From Burkholderia diffusa (GTDB lineage Bacteria; Pseudomonadota; Gammaproteobacteria; Burkholderiales; Burkholderiaceae): a stretch of DNA of 64,000 nucleotides. Location of the stretch: NCBI RefSeq assembly GCF_902499115.1, contig NZ_CABVPN010000008.1:62001-126000 (forward strand), given 5' to 3'. Below the pieces are notes generated by a model. The model saw nothing but the letters and a program-made list of their open reading frames with translations, made no database searches and had not been told where the DNA came from. Of this stretch, positions 46,358 to 54,396 are shown one piece after another. Within the stretch, counting starts at the first letter, position 1, and each line of letters begins with the position of its first letter. The position numbers and the translations under genes were made by a program.

Positions 46358-46981
46358 TTACGGGTTCGCGCTGCCCGCATACTGCTTGAAGCCCTCGCGC
46401 GTCGCCAGACGCTCGATGTAGCGCTTCACCGCCGGGAATTCCGGGTGCTCGAACGGCGTGCCGAACCAGCGGTTCACCGACAGGCCGATCGGAATGTCGG
46501 CGAGCGTGAAGTGGTCGCCGGCCACGAACGCGCCGGTCGCCTCGAGCTGCGCGTTCAGTATCTGCATGTGCTTCGTCCAGCCCGCGATCGACTGCGCGAT
46601 CGCCGCCGGGTCCTGGTGATCGGGCGACTTGCGCACGAGGCCGAGGAACGCACCCACCCACGAACGGTTCAGGTCCGTGCCCTGCCAGTCGATCCACTGG
46701 TCGACGCGTGCGCGCGCCCGCGGCTCGGCCGGGTAGAGCGCGTCGCCGCCATAGCGGTTCGCGAGATAGCGGATGATCGTGTTCGACTCCCACAGCACGA
46801 AGTCGTCGTCCTTGATGACCGGCACGAGGCCGTTCGGATTCAGCGCGAGGTAGGTCGGATCGTTGGTCGTGCGAAAGCCCGCGCCCCAGTCTTCCTGTTC
46901 GAACGGCAGGTTGAGTTCGGTGCACAGCCACAGCACCTTGCGAACGTTGATGGACGGGATCTTGCCGAGGATGTGCAGCAT
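46358..46981 (-). CDS. Glutathione S-transferase
   Basis: GST of 207 aa with an AAGGAG start. The N-terminal thioredoxin fold carries LHILGKIPSINVRKVLWLCT, NPNGLVPVIKDDDFVLWES (cis-proline and the glutathione ES contact). The C-terminal helical domain contains FTLADIPIGLSVNRWF. The catalytic serine is probably in the IPSINVRK loop. General detoxification is likely; the partner or substrate is not evident. Confidence 0.88.
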   Translation of the reverse strand: MLHILGKIPSINVRKVLWLCTELNLPFEQEDWGAGFRTTNDPTYLALNPNGLVPVIKDDDFVLWESNTIIRYLANRYGGDALYPAEPRARARVDQWIDWQGTDLNRSWVGAFLGLVRKSPDHQDPAAIAQSIAGWTKHMQILNAQLEATGAFVAGDHFTLADIPIGLSVNRWFGTPFEHPEFPAVKRYIERLATREGFKQYAGSANP

Positions 46982-47122
46982 GCAGGCTCCTTGTGAGGTC
47001 GAATGCGAAGCGTTCGGACCGCGCGAAACGGCCCGAACGCGCTCCTGCCGAAGTTATACACGAGCGCACGGGAATCGACAGGCCGTCAGGCGAAACCGCT
47101 GCGCGCGGCCCCGCTGCTTCGC

Positions 47123-47593
47123 TTACACAGGCTTGACCACCATCAGAAAATACACGCTCAGCATCGCGAAGAACGCCGGATAGCCCAGCAGCTCCCAGCG
47201 CTTCGCATAACGCCAGTAGCGCGCCGGCAGCTCGGCATCGCCATTCGCATGCGCGAGCTTCGCCATCGCGGCCAGCTCGATCTGGAGCCACACGACCGGC
47301 AGCCAGCACGCGCCCGCGACCGCATACAGCACGATCGACGCGATCAGCCACGGCGTCGTCCACGGCCAGCCGGCCGTATGCGCGAGCCACAGCCCGGACG
47401 CGGGCTGGAACAGCACGGCCGGCGTCGTGAACCACCAGTCCGCGCGCACCACGAGGCGCGACACGGCGGCGATCGCCGGTACGGAGCACGTGCGGTTCGC
47501 GAAGAACAGGTAGAACGCGGTGCCGAAGCCCGTACCGACCATCAGCACCGAGGACAGGATATGCAGCGTCTTGATCACGAGATAGGTGCTCAT
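47123..47593 (-). CDS. DUF2269 family membrane protein
   Basis: Inner-membrane protein of 156 aa with four hydrophobic segments. It opens with STYLVIKTLHILSSVLMVGT, typical of DUF2269 proteins of unknown role, followed by GFGTAFYLFFANR and LLGYPAFFAMLSVYFLMVVK. Its ATG overlaps the stop of the preceding SDR-DoxX gene by 4 nt (ATGA), so translation is coupled. The pair is probably controlled by the GbsR/MarR-type regulator upstream. Confidence 0.85.
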   Translation of the reverse strand: MSTYLVIKTLHILSSVLMVGTGFGTAFYLFFANRTCSVPAIAAVSRLVVRADWWFTTPAVLFQPASGLWLAHTAGWPWTTPWLIASIVLYAVAGACWLPVVWLQIELAAMAKLAHANGDAELPARYWRYAKRWELLGYPAFFAMLSVYFLMVVKPV

Positions 47594-48843
47594 GCGTGTT
47601 CTTCTTCTGAAAAGAGGATCAACAGGATCGCGAGAATCGGCACGTTCTTCAGCACGGGGCCGAACGGCTCGGCGAGCAGGCCAGGCATCGTGGCCGCGAT
47701 GACGGCCGAATACGCGACGATCAGCGCGCCTTGCGCGGCCCACAGACGGCGGGACGGCGCGGCGACGGTCGCCACGCCGAACGCGAAGTCCAGCGCGCAT
47801 GCGCCGTAGAGCGCGATCAGCGCGGGCAGTCCGCTCAGGTGGGCGCGGGCGAGCATGGCGAGGCTGTCGTGCCGCGGATGAATGAACGCGCTGGCGATGG
47901 CCGTCCAGATCCAGACGATCGCGAGCGCGCCGAGCAGCAGCGGCCGCCGCCACATCGCGAGCGCATCGCAGCGCAGCGCGGCCGCGTTCGCGCCGATGAA
48001 ATCCCGCACCCCGCGCGGCGGCCGGCCAAGCACGGCCGTGAACGCGGCGGGATCTCCGGTATTGCCGCCGCGCAGCATCGTCCACGTGTCGCGGGTCAGC
48101 ATCGCGCCCGGCATCGTGCCGAGCAGCGCGGCCGCCGTGCCGACCAGCGGGCTCGGCAGCGCGACGCGCGCCGCCGGCGGGAAACCCAGCGCGGCGCGAT
48201 AGACGCTCAGCATCTCGCGATACTCGACTTCGTCGGTACCGACCGCGTCGATGACCGGACGGCCGGCCGCCGGCGCATCGACGAGCCGCGCGACGAGCTC
48301 GGCGAGATCGTCGACGTGCACGGGGCGCAGCCGCTGATGGCCGCCCGCAGGCAACACGTGCACGGGGAGGCTCGCGAGCATCCGGAAGAACCGGGCGGAC
48401 GTACCGGCGGTTCCGTAGACGAGCGCCGGACGCACGATCCGGTAATCGAGCGGCAGCGTCTGCAGGAAGGTGTCGGCCGCGTACTTGCTGGCGAAATACG
48501 GCGTGTCGCCGCGCTCGACGCCCAGCGCCGAGATCTGGATCACGCGTCGCACGCGGGCACGGCAGCATGCGGTGAAGAGCGCGCAGGGCGCCGCGCGATG
48601 CACGGTGTCGAACGTCGCATCACGCCGGTCGGCGATGATCCCGACCGCATTGATCACCACGTCGACGCCATCCAGCCGGGCGAGCCACGCGTCGGGATCG
48701 ACATCCTTCGCGAAGTCAATCGCGACGTCGTGCGCGCCGACCGCATGCCGCACGCCGCGCAGCACGCGATGGCCGCCGGCCTCGAGCCGCGCGCTCAGCG
48801 CCCGCCCGATGAAGCCGTTCGCGCCGCAGACGAGGATGTTCAT
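47590..48843 (-). CDS. NAD(P)-binding SDR fused to a DoxX-like membrane domain
   Basis: Protein of 417 aa with two parts. Residues 1-280 are an atypical SDR/NmrA fold (NILVCGANGFIGRALSARLE, GHRVLRGVRHAVGAHDVAID, FASKYAADTFLQTLPLDYRI). Residues 290-415 form a four-helix DoxX-like membrane domain (LLLGALAIVWIWTAIASAFI, GACALDFAFGVATVAAPS). The fusion tethers a reductase-like domain to the membrane. It starts at the ATG at 48843 with GGAG and is the first gene of a two-gene operon. An inverted repeat, shared with the regulator's promoter, lies 70-100 nt upstream. Confidence 0.86.
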   Translation of the reverse strand: MNILVCGANGFIGRALSARLEAGGHRVLRGVRHAVGAHDVAIDFAKDVDPDAWLARLDGVDVVINAVGIIADRRDATFDTVHRAAPCALFTACCRARVRRVIQISALGVERGDTPYFASKYAADTFLQTLPLDYRIVRPALVYGTAGTSARFFRMLASLPVHVLPAGGHQRLRPVHVDDLAELVARLVDAPAAGRPVIDAVGTDEVEYREMLSVYRAALGFPPAARVALPSPLVGTAAALLGTMPGAMLTRDTWTMLRGGNTGDPAAFTAVLGRPPRGVRDFIGANAAALRCDALAMWRRPLLLGALAIVWIWTAIASAFIHPRHDSLAMLARAHLSGLPALIALYGACALDFAFGVATVAAPSRRLWAAQGALIVAYSAVIAATMPGLLAEPFGPVLKNVPILAILLILFSEEEHA

Positions 48844-48914
48844 GTCGCACTCCGCGATGCGGAATGCCGGCGGATCGGCAGCATGATCTCGTTCATTTTT
48901 TCATCCTCTCTGTA

Positions 48915-48940
48915 CAGTTATTTCTGTAACAACAGAAATA
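48915..48940. promoter_or_regulatory. Operator upstream of the SDR-DoxX/DUF2269 operon
   Basis: TATTTCTGT-AACA-ACAGAAATA (48919-48940) is a perfect 9-bp inverted repeat within CAGTTATTTCTGT. The same CAGTTATTTCT core recurs at 49541-49570 upstream of the MarR-type regulator gene. Confidence 0.65.
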
Positions 48941-48986
48941 TTGAATCCAAAAAAAGCGGGCTGCGTGCCCGCACGTCCGGTGCCGC

Positions 48987-49520
48987 CTACTTCGACGACT
49001 TGCGCCTGACCGTCTGGCTGATCTTCGCGCCGATCCCGAGCGCCTTCATCAGCGTATCGGGCTTGAGCCGCAGCATCTCGTCCGACCAGGTCGTGAGCGT
49101 CTCGACGAACTGCAGCGTGTCGCGAATGCGCTGTTCGGTTTCGCGGCTCTCGTCGGCGATCTCGGGGCTCGTCAGGCAATCGCGCAGCACCGTGAGCGTC
49201 GGTTCGATCTCGCGTTGCCGCCGCCCTTCGACGATCAGCTTGAACAGTTCCCAGATGTCGGTCGACGTCTCGAAGTGGTCGCGGCGATCGCCCAGCACGT
49301 GCACGACCTTCGCGAGCCGCCACGCCTGCAACTCCTTCAGGCTCGTGCTGACGTTGGAGCGCGCGACGTTGAGCGTCTCGGCGATCTCGTCGGCCGCGAC
49401 CGGCCTTCCGGCCAGGTACAGCAGCGCATGAATCTGCGAGACAGTGCGGTTGACGCCCCACCGCGAGCCCATTTCGCCCCAGTGGAGGATGAATCGTTCG
49501 GCAATCGGTGTGAGTTCCAT
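48987..49520 (-). CDS. GbsR/MarR-type transcriptional regulator
   Basis: Winged-helix regulator of 177 aa from the ATG at 49520 (MELTPIAERFILHWGEMGSR). The HTH is visible in TVSQIHALLYLAGRPVAADE and IAETLNVARSNVSTSLKELQ, with the wing near WRLAKVVHVLGDRRDHF. A C-terminal helix has EQRIRDTLQFVETLTTW. It matches the GbsR family, which in other bacteria controls osmolyte and membrane genes. A longer TTG start at 49556 would overlap the operator-like repeat, so the shorter form is preferred. Confidence 0.82.
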   Translation of the reverse strand: MELTPIAERFILHWGEMGSRWGVNRTVSQIHALLYLAGRPVAADEIAETLNVARSNVSTSLKELQAWRLAKVVHVLGDRRDHFETSTDIWELFKLIVEGRRQREIEPTLTVLRDCLTSPEIADESRETEQRIRDTLQFVETLTTWSDEMLRLKPDTLMKALGIGAKISQTVRRKSSK

Positions 49521-49540
49521 GTCGGGAAATTTAGTTTTTT

Positions 49541-49570
49541 CAGTTATTTCTGTCAAGAGAGAAATAACTG
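49541..49570. promoter_or_regulatory. Operator at the promoter of the GbsR/MarR-type gene
   Basis: CAGTTATTTCT (49541-49551) and AGAAATAACTG (49560-49570) form a perfect 11-bp inverted repeat with an 8-nt spacer, 20 nt upstream of the gene start. The core is shared with the operon at 48.9 kb. Confidence 0.7.
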
Positions 49571-49725
49571 GCCGCTACGCAAATCGCCGCGTCGATGGTC
49601 CGACCCCACACAACTGCGAATGCCGTCACCGCCCGCGTTTCCCGCCCTGCCCGCCCGCTTCCATTACAATGCGCGGGATTTTTCCGATTTCAGGCCGTCC
49701 CCCGCCTTTCTGAATAGAGGTTTCC

Positions 49726-50928
49726 ATGATCATCAAACCGCGCGTGCGTGGCTTCATCTGCGTGACGACTCATCCGGTCGGCTGCGAAGCCAACGTCAAG
49801 GAACAGATCGACTACGTGACTTCGCACGGCCCGATCGCCAACGGCCCGAAGAAGGTGCTCGTGATCGGCGCGTCGACGGGCTATGGCCTCGCCGCCCGGA
49901 TCTCGGCCGCGTTCGGCTCGGGCGCGGACACGCTGGGCGTGTTCTTCGAGCGCGCCGGCAGCGAAACGAAGCCGGGCACCGCCGGCTGGTACAACAGCGC
50001 CGCGTTCGAGAAGTTCGCCGCGCAAAAGGGGCTCTATGCGCGCAGCATCAACGGCGACGCATTCTCCGACAAGGTCAAGCAGATCACGATCGACACCATC
50101 AAGCAGGATCTCGGCAAGGTCGACCTGGTCGTCTACAGCCTCGCGGCACCGCGCCGCACGCATCCGAAGACGGGCGAAACGATCAGCTCGACGCTGAAGC
50201 CGGTCGGCAAGTCGGTCACGTTCCGCGGCCTCGACACCGACAAGGAAGTGATCCGCGAAGTCTCGCTCGAGCCGGCGACGCAGGAAGAGATCGACGGCAC
50301 CGTCGCCGTGATGGGCGGCGAGGACTGGCAGATGTGGATCGACGCGCTCGCTGAAGCCGGCGTGCTGGCCGACGGCGCGAAGACGACCGCGTTCACGTAT
50401 CTCGGCGAGCAGATCACGCACGACATCTACTGGAACGGCTCGATCGGCGAAGCGAAGAAGGATCTCGACAAGAAGGTGCTGTCGATCCGCGACAAGCTGG
50501 CCGCGCACGGCGGCGATGCCCGCGTGTCGGTGCTCAAGGCCGTCGTCACGCAGGCGAGCTCGGCGATCCCGATGATGCCGCTCTACCTGTCGCTGCTGTT
50601 CAAGGTGATGAAGGAAAAGGGCACGCACGAAGGCTGCATCGAGCAGGTGTACGGGCTCCTGAAGGACAGCATGTACGGCGCGACGCCGCACATCGACGAC
50701 GAAGGCCGCCTGCGCGCGGACTACAAGGAGCTCGATCCGCAAGTGCAGGCCAAGGTCGTCGCCATGTGGGACAAGGTGACGAACGAGAATCTGTACGAGA
50801 TGACCGACTTCGCCGGCTACAAGACCGAGTTCCTGCGCCTGTTCGGCTTCGAGATCGCCGGCGTCGACTACGACGCGGACGTGAACCCGGACGTGAAGAT
50901 CCCGGGCATCATCGACACCACGGTCTGA
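49726..50928 (+). CDS. fabV: Enoyl-ACP/trans-2-enoyl-CoA reductase FabV
   Basis: Last step of the fatty acid elongation cycle, reducing enoyl-ACP with NADH. The protein is 400 aa, the usual FabV length. It contains MIIKPRVRGFICVTTHPVGC at the N-terminus, the nucleotide loop VLVIGASTGYGLAARI, YSLAAPRRTHPKTGETISS and the active-site Y-x8-K in the segment IYWNGSIGEAKKD. FabV enzymes tolerate triclosan, unlike FabI. A closely related structure is known from Burkholderia mallei. A hairpin without a T-run follows at 50935-50966. Confidence 0.95.
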   Translation: MIIKPRVRGFICVTTHPVGCEANVKEQIDYVTSHGPIANGPKKVLVIGASTGYGLAARISAAFGSGADTLGVFFERAGSETKPGTAGWYNSAAFEKFAAQKGLYARSINGDAFSDKVKQITIDTIKQDLGKVDLVVYSLAAPRRTHPKTGETISSTLKPVGKSVTFRGLDTDKEVIREVSLEPATQEEIDGTVAVMGGEDWQMWIDALAEAGVLADGAKTTAFTYLGEQITHDIYWNGSIGEAKKDLDKKVLSIRDKLAAHGGDARVSVLKAVVTQASSAIPMMPLYLSLLFKVMKEKGTHEGCIEQVYGLLKDSMYGATPHIDDEGRLRADYKELDPQVQAKVVAMWDKVTNENLYEMTDFAGYKTEFLRLFGFEIAGVDYDADVNPDVKIPGIIDTTV

Positions 50929-50934
50929 CGACCG

Positions 50935-50966
50935 GGCCCGCCGCGCGCGACGCGTGGCGGCGGGCC
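50935..50966 (+). terminator. GC hairpin after fabV
   Basis: GGCCCGCCGC/GCGGCGGGCC (50935-50944/50957-50966), a 10-bp stem with no T-tract, between convergent genes. Confidence 0.45.
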
Positions 50967-51092
50967 GACTCTCCAGCAGCAAAGCCCGAACGGCGTCACC
51001 CCGTGCGGACACGTCCGCCGACAGCGCGGTTCGCACTTGCCGTGCGAGCGCGTCGGCGGCGCCATCCGCGGATCGGGCGATCGCGACCCGCG

Positions 51093-51671
51093 TTATTCCA
51101 CCGCCCTTGCGGCATCCCACAGCGGCTGTCCGCCCAGCGCCGCATGCCACGCGCCGAAACGCGCGCGCCACGACTCGAAGGGCTCCTTCAGCGGATGACG
51201 CGGATCGTCGCTGAGCGCATAGGCCATCCCCTCGATCAGCCAGCGCGGCTTGGTCGCCACCGCGAAGTTGCCGAGCACTTCGGCCTGACGATGATGGATC
51301 AGCTCGTGCGCAAGAAAGTAGGTCTGCCAGCCGCGCGGCGCGACGATCACGCCGAAATCCCCGAGCGTCAATGCCGCGCGTTCGCCCAGACCGAACTTGT
51401 CGGCACACTCGCGCGTCGAGCAGAACACGACGCGCGGTGCCTCGCGAAACGGGCCCACGACCGCCGCCGCGCGCGCATAACCGTCACGATAGAGCTGCTG
51501 CGCGGCGCCGAACTTCGCGGCATCGTCCGTGCAGATGTCCGCGCTGGGGCACGACACGCCGGGAAGCAGCGCGGGCGCGACGACGCGTAGCGGCTTGACG
51601 AGCGCATAGGCGACAATCGGCACCGCGACGAGCAGGCCCGTGAGGGCGAAGGCGACATGGGAGCGTTTCAT
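51093..51671 (-). CDS. Putative zinc metallopeptidase-like protein
   Basis: Protein of 192 aa from the ATG at 51671 with an N-terminal membrane helix (VAFALTGLLVAVPIVAYALV). The middle has FLAHELIHHRQAEVLGN with an HExxH zinc motif (about residue 117), then WLIEGMAYALSDDP, which places a glutamate at the right distance for a gluzincin-like third ligand. It also has conserved cysteines (CPSADICTDD, CSTRECADK). Substrate unknown, probably periplasmic. Confidence 0.7.
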   Translation of the reverse strand: MKRSHVAFALTGLLVAVPIVAYALVKPLRVVAPALLPGVSCPSADICTDDAAKFGAAQQLYRDGYARAAAVVGPFREAPRVVFCSTRECADKFGLGERAALTLGDFGVIVAPRGWQTYFLAHELIHHRQAEVLGNFAVATKPRWLIEGMAYALSDDPRHPLKEPFESWRARFGAWHAALGGQPLWDAARAVE

Positions 51672-51842
51672 CGAGGCGGCGATTCCGTTGGCATGGCGGT
51701 GGCGTGTTCCAGCACGAATATATCGGAGCGGCGCCGGCGCCGTCCGACATTTTTCCGTCCGGCGTCCGGCGTCCGGCCCACGGCCCCGCTCCGCCGCACT
51801 GCGCGCCGATCGCGAACCGGAGTGCGATCGCATCCAGCCCGG

Positions 51843-52373
51843 TTACGCGAGCTGCTTGTGAAAATACGTCGTCGCGCACAATGCGCCGTCGGGCATCAGC
51901 GCGAAGTTCGGCACGACGCCGACGCGCTGCCAGCCGGCCCGCTCGTACAGGCGCTCGGCATCGCCGCCCGTCACGGTGTCGAGCACGAGCACGGTCTTGC
52001 CGGCATCGCGCGCGGCTTCGTCGGCAGCCGTCAGCAGCCGCGCCGCGATCCCCTGCCGGCGTGCATGGCGCGACACGAGCATCTTCGCGATGTCCGCGCG
52101 ATGCGGCTGGTTCTCCGGCTGCGCGGTCACGACCTGAACGGTGCCGACGATCCGGCCGGCGACGTCCTCGGCGATGAGCAGAATGCGCTCGCCGCCCGCG
52201 ACGCCATCGGCGACGCGCGTCCAGAACGCAACGGCGGTCGAACGCTCGATCGGCAACATGAAACTGACGGACGCGCCACCCTCGACGCAATCGATCAGCA
52301 CGTCGGCCAGCGCGTCGATGCGCGCATGCGCTTCGCTCGCATCGAGGCGGCGCACGGTCACGGGTTCGGTCAT
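51843..52373 (-). CDS. GNAT family N-acetyltransferase
   Basis: Protein of 176 aa with a GNAT fold: GRIVGTVQVVTAQPENQPHR, the acetyl-CoA loop KMLVSRHARRQGIAARLLTA and a final strand VLVLDTVTGGDAERLYERAG with WQRVGVVPNFALMPDG. The pattern resembles stress-type or tabtoxin/antibiotic-like acetyltransferases, but the acceptor is unknown. It starts at the ATG at 52373 with a GGAGAGGG site. Confidence 0.85.
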   Translation of the reverse strand: MTEPVTVRRLDASEAHARIDALADVLIDCVEGGASVSFMLPIERSTAVAFWTRVADGVAGGERILLIAEDVAGRIVGTVQVVTAQPENQPHRADIAKMLVSRHARRQGIAARLLTAADEAARDAGKTVLVLDTVTGGDAERLYERAGWQRVGVVPNFALMPDGALCATTYFHKQLA

Positions 52374-52561
52374 ACCCTCTCCGGTATATCAGGTGGGGCA
52401 CGCGTTCGGTCGGCGTGCGCCCGGATCGAATGGAACGCCGACGTGCGGTCGATGCATGCGCAACGGCGGCCGGTGCAAGGCAACACAGCGTCCAGCCCGA
52501 TTGGCGCGTGTTACCGCCCCATCATGCTACGCGATGAAAAATCCGGCTGAATCGCCTATGC

Positions 52562-52577
52562 TTAGCCACATGGCTAA
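52562..52577. promoter_or_regulatory. ArsR operator overlapping the start codon
   Basis: TTAGCCA-CA-TGGCTAA (52562-52577) is a perfect inverted repeat that overlaps the ATG at 52570, as expected for an autoregulated ArsR-family gene. Confidence 0.6.
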
Positions 52578-52947
52578 CTTTCAACCCGGCATCAGCGACG
52601 TATTCCACGCACTCGCCGATCCGACACGCTGCGCGATCGTCGGCGCGCTCGGCAATGGCGGGCGGACCGTTTCGGCACTGGCCGCGCCGTTCGACATGGC
52701 GCTGCCGTCGTTCATGAAGCATCTCGCGGTGCTCGAGCGCAGCGGCCTCGTCACGACCCGGAAGACTGGCCGCTCGCGCACCTGCGAGCTGGTCGCCGGC
52801 CGGCTGGCGGAGGCGGAGCAGTGGCTCGCCGCGCAGCGCGCGCACTGGGAAGCGCGCTCCGATCGTCTCGTGGAATTCGTCGAACGCCGTCACCAGGAGG
52901 AGCAAGCGCATGTCAGCCAGCCACGTCGACCCCGCCGAAGCCCATGA
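52570..52947 (+). CDS. ArsR-family regulator of an SRPBCC cassette
   Basis: Winged-helix repressor of 125 aa: ISDVFHALADPTRCAIVGAL, ALAAPFDMALPSFMKHLAVL and ERSGLVTTRKTGRSRTCELV. No metal-binding cysteine pair is present, as in the SdpR-like group that works with AHSA1/SRPBCC partners. The ATG at 52570 sits inside the palindrome; an upstream ATG at 52558 is an alternative. The gene overlaps the following SRPBCC gene by 38 nt, so the two are translated together. Confidence 0.86.
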   Translation: MANFQPGISDVFHALADPTRCAIVGALGNGGRTVSALAAPFDMALPSFMKHLAVLERSGLVTTRKTGRSRTCELVAGRLAEAEQWLAAQRAHWEARSDRLVEFVERRHQEEQAHVSQPRRPRRSP

Positions 52948-53395
52948 CCTCGTCATCACGCGCACGCTGCGCGCGCCGCGCCACGCACTCTGGCGCGCAT
53001 GGACCGACCCGGAATTGCTGAAGCAATGGTGGTGCCCGAAACCGTGGACCACCGAAGTGCACGCGTTCGACCTGCGCCCGGGCGGCGCCTTCCACACGTT
53101 CATGCGCGGCCCTGACGGCGGCACGAGCGACAACCCCGGCTGCTTCCTCGAAATCGTGCCGGAAGCGCGAATCGCATTCACGTCGATGCTCACGGGCGGC
53201 TGGCGGCCGCAGGTGCCGTGGCTGGGCTTCACGGCCGTCATCACGATGGCCGACGACGACGACGGCTGCCGCTACGAGGCGCGCGTGATGCACCCTGATG
53301 CCGCCACGCGCGAGCGGCACGAGGCCCTCGGCTTTTTCGATGGCTGGAACATCTGCATCACGCAGCTCGACGAATTCGCGGCCGCGTTGCGCTGA
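52910..53395 (+). CDS. SRPBCC (AHSA1-type) protein
   Basis: Ligand-binding helix-grip protein of 161 aa: LVITRTLRAPRHALWRAWTD, ELLKQWWCPKPWTTEVHAFD and RPGGAFHTFMRG match AHSA1-like proteins found with ArsR repressors. It ends with a long helix (FDGWNICITQLDEFAAALR) that closes the cavity. The ligand is unknown. It overlaps the repressor gene, which implies a common signal. Confidence 0.86.
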   Translation: MSASHVDPAEAHDLVITRTLRAPRHALWRAWTDPELLKQWWCPKPWTTEVHAFDLRPGGAFHTFMRGPDGGTSDNPGCFLEIVPEARIAFTSMLTGGWRPQVPWLGFTAVITMADDDDGCRYEARVMHPDAATRERHEALGFFDGWNICITQLDEFAAALR

Positions 53396-53515
53396 ATGCG
53401 ACCGCATTCGCGGGCCATTGCATGGGGCTGCGCGCGCGCCTAGGATTCCTGAAGGGAGCATGACGAGACGCCGGCATCCGGCGTGCGCCGTCGTGCGCGT
53501 TCCGCGGGAGGCCAT

Positions 53516-53992
53516 ATGCTGCACATGCACACGCATTCGACCCGGGTCAGTCGGCACCTGAACGCGCCGCGCGAGTGCGTCTACCGCGCGCTGCTCGATC
53601 CGCGTGCCGTCGAACAATGGAAAGTGCCGGACGGCATGACGTGCCGCGTACACGCATACGACGCGCGCGAAGGCGGCGCGCTGCGCGTGTCGCTGAGCTA
53701 CGACGAACCCTCGGACGGCACCGGCAAGACCACCGCGCACACCGACATCTATCACGGCCGCTTCGTGACGCTCGTGCCGGACCAGAAGATCGTCGAAATC
53801 GACGTGTTCGAAACCGACGATCCGATGCTGCGCGGCGCGATGACGGTCACGATCATGCTGTCCGACGAAGCAGGCGGCACACGCATCGATGCGGTACATG
53901 ACGGTGTGCCGCCCGGCGTGCCGGCCGCCGACAACGAGGCCGGCTGGCAAATGGCGCTCGCCCGGCTGGCCGCGCTGGTCGAGACGGGCTAG
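53516..53992 (+). CDS. Second SRPBCC (AHSA1-type) protein
   Basis: Helix-grip protein of 158 aa from the ATG at 53516 with a GGGAGG site. It shows RHLNAPRECVYRALLDPRAV, EQWKVPDGMTCRVHAYDARE, GRFVTLVPDQKIVEIDVFET and AGWQMALARLAALVE at the end. It lies 120 nt after the first SRPBCC gene and may share its regulation. Ligand unknown. Confidence 0.82.
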   Translation: MLHMHTHSTRVSRHLNAPRECVYRALLDPRAVEQWKVPDGMTCRVHAYDAREGGALRVSLSYDEPSDGTGKTTAHTDIYHGRFVTLVPDQKIVEIDVFETDDPMLRGAMTVTIMLSDEAGGTRIDAVHDGVPPGVPAADNEAGWQMALARLAALVETG

Positions 53993-54017
53993 CGCGAGGC
54001 GACGGGCGCAGGACGCA

Positions 54018-54250
54018 TCAGCCGAGCCGGTACGCGCGCGTGACGGTCCCGCGCAACAGCGCATCGCGCTCGCTCGGGCCCGCATGCGCGGTCAACCGCT
54101 TGAACGCGTTCCAGCCGTTCACGTACGAATACGAACCCTTGTCGACCGGGAAATTGCTCTCGAACATGCAGCGCTCGGCGGCGCAGGCGCGCGCCACGAT
54201 GCGCCGGCCGTGCGCGACAGTCTCGCCCGATTCGCGGTACCGGACGACCC
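54018..54250 (-). pseudogene. 3' remnant of an amidohydrolase (Amidohydro_2) gene
   Basis: The minus-strand frame ends with CMFESNFPVDKGSYSYVNGW, NAFKRLTAHAGPSERDALLR and TRAYRLG, the typical C-terminus of TIM-barrel amidohydrolases of the PF04909 family, which usually are about 330 aa. Only about the last 55-75 residues are recognisable; the upstream 800 bp is taken by another gene on the opposite strand. It is a decayed remnant next to the DsbA-type isomerase gene. Confidence 0.6.
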
Positions 54251-54396
54251 CGCCCAGCCATAACCGGCCACGCGCATGCGGCGATGAGGCAGCGCAAAAG
54301 GCGGCCGCATGCGACACTGGCCGTCGACGCATGCAGCACGCCGTCGAACGGCGCCGCACATGCAACCGCCGTCCGGACACGCAAGGGAACCCCACG

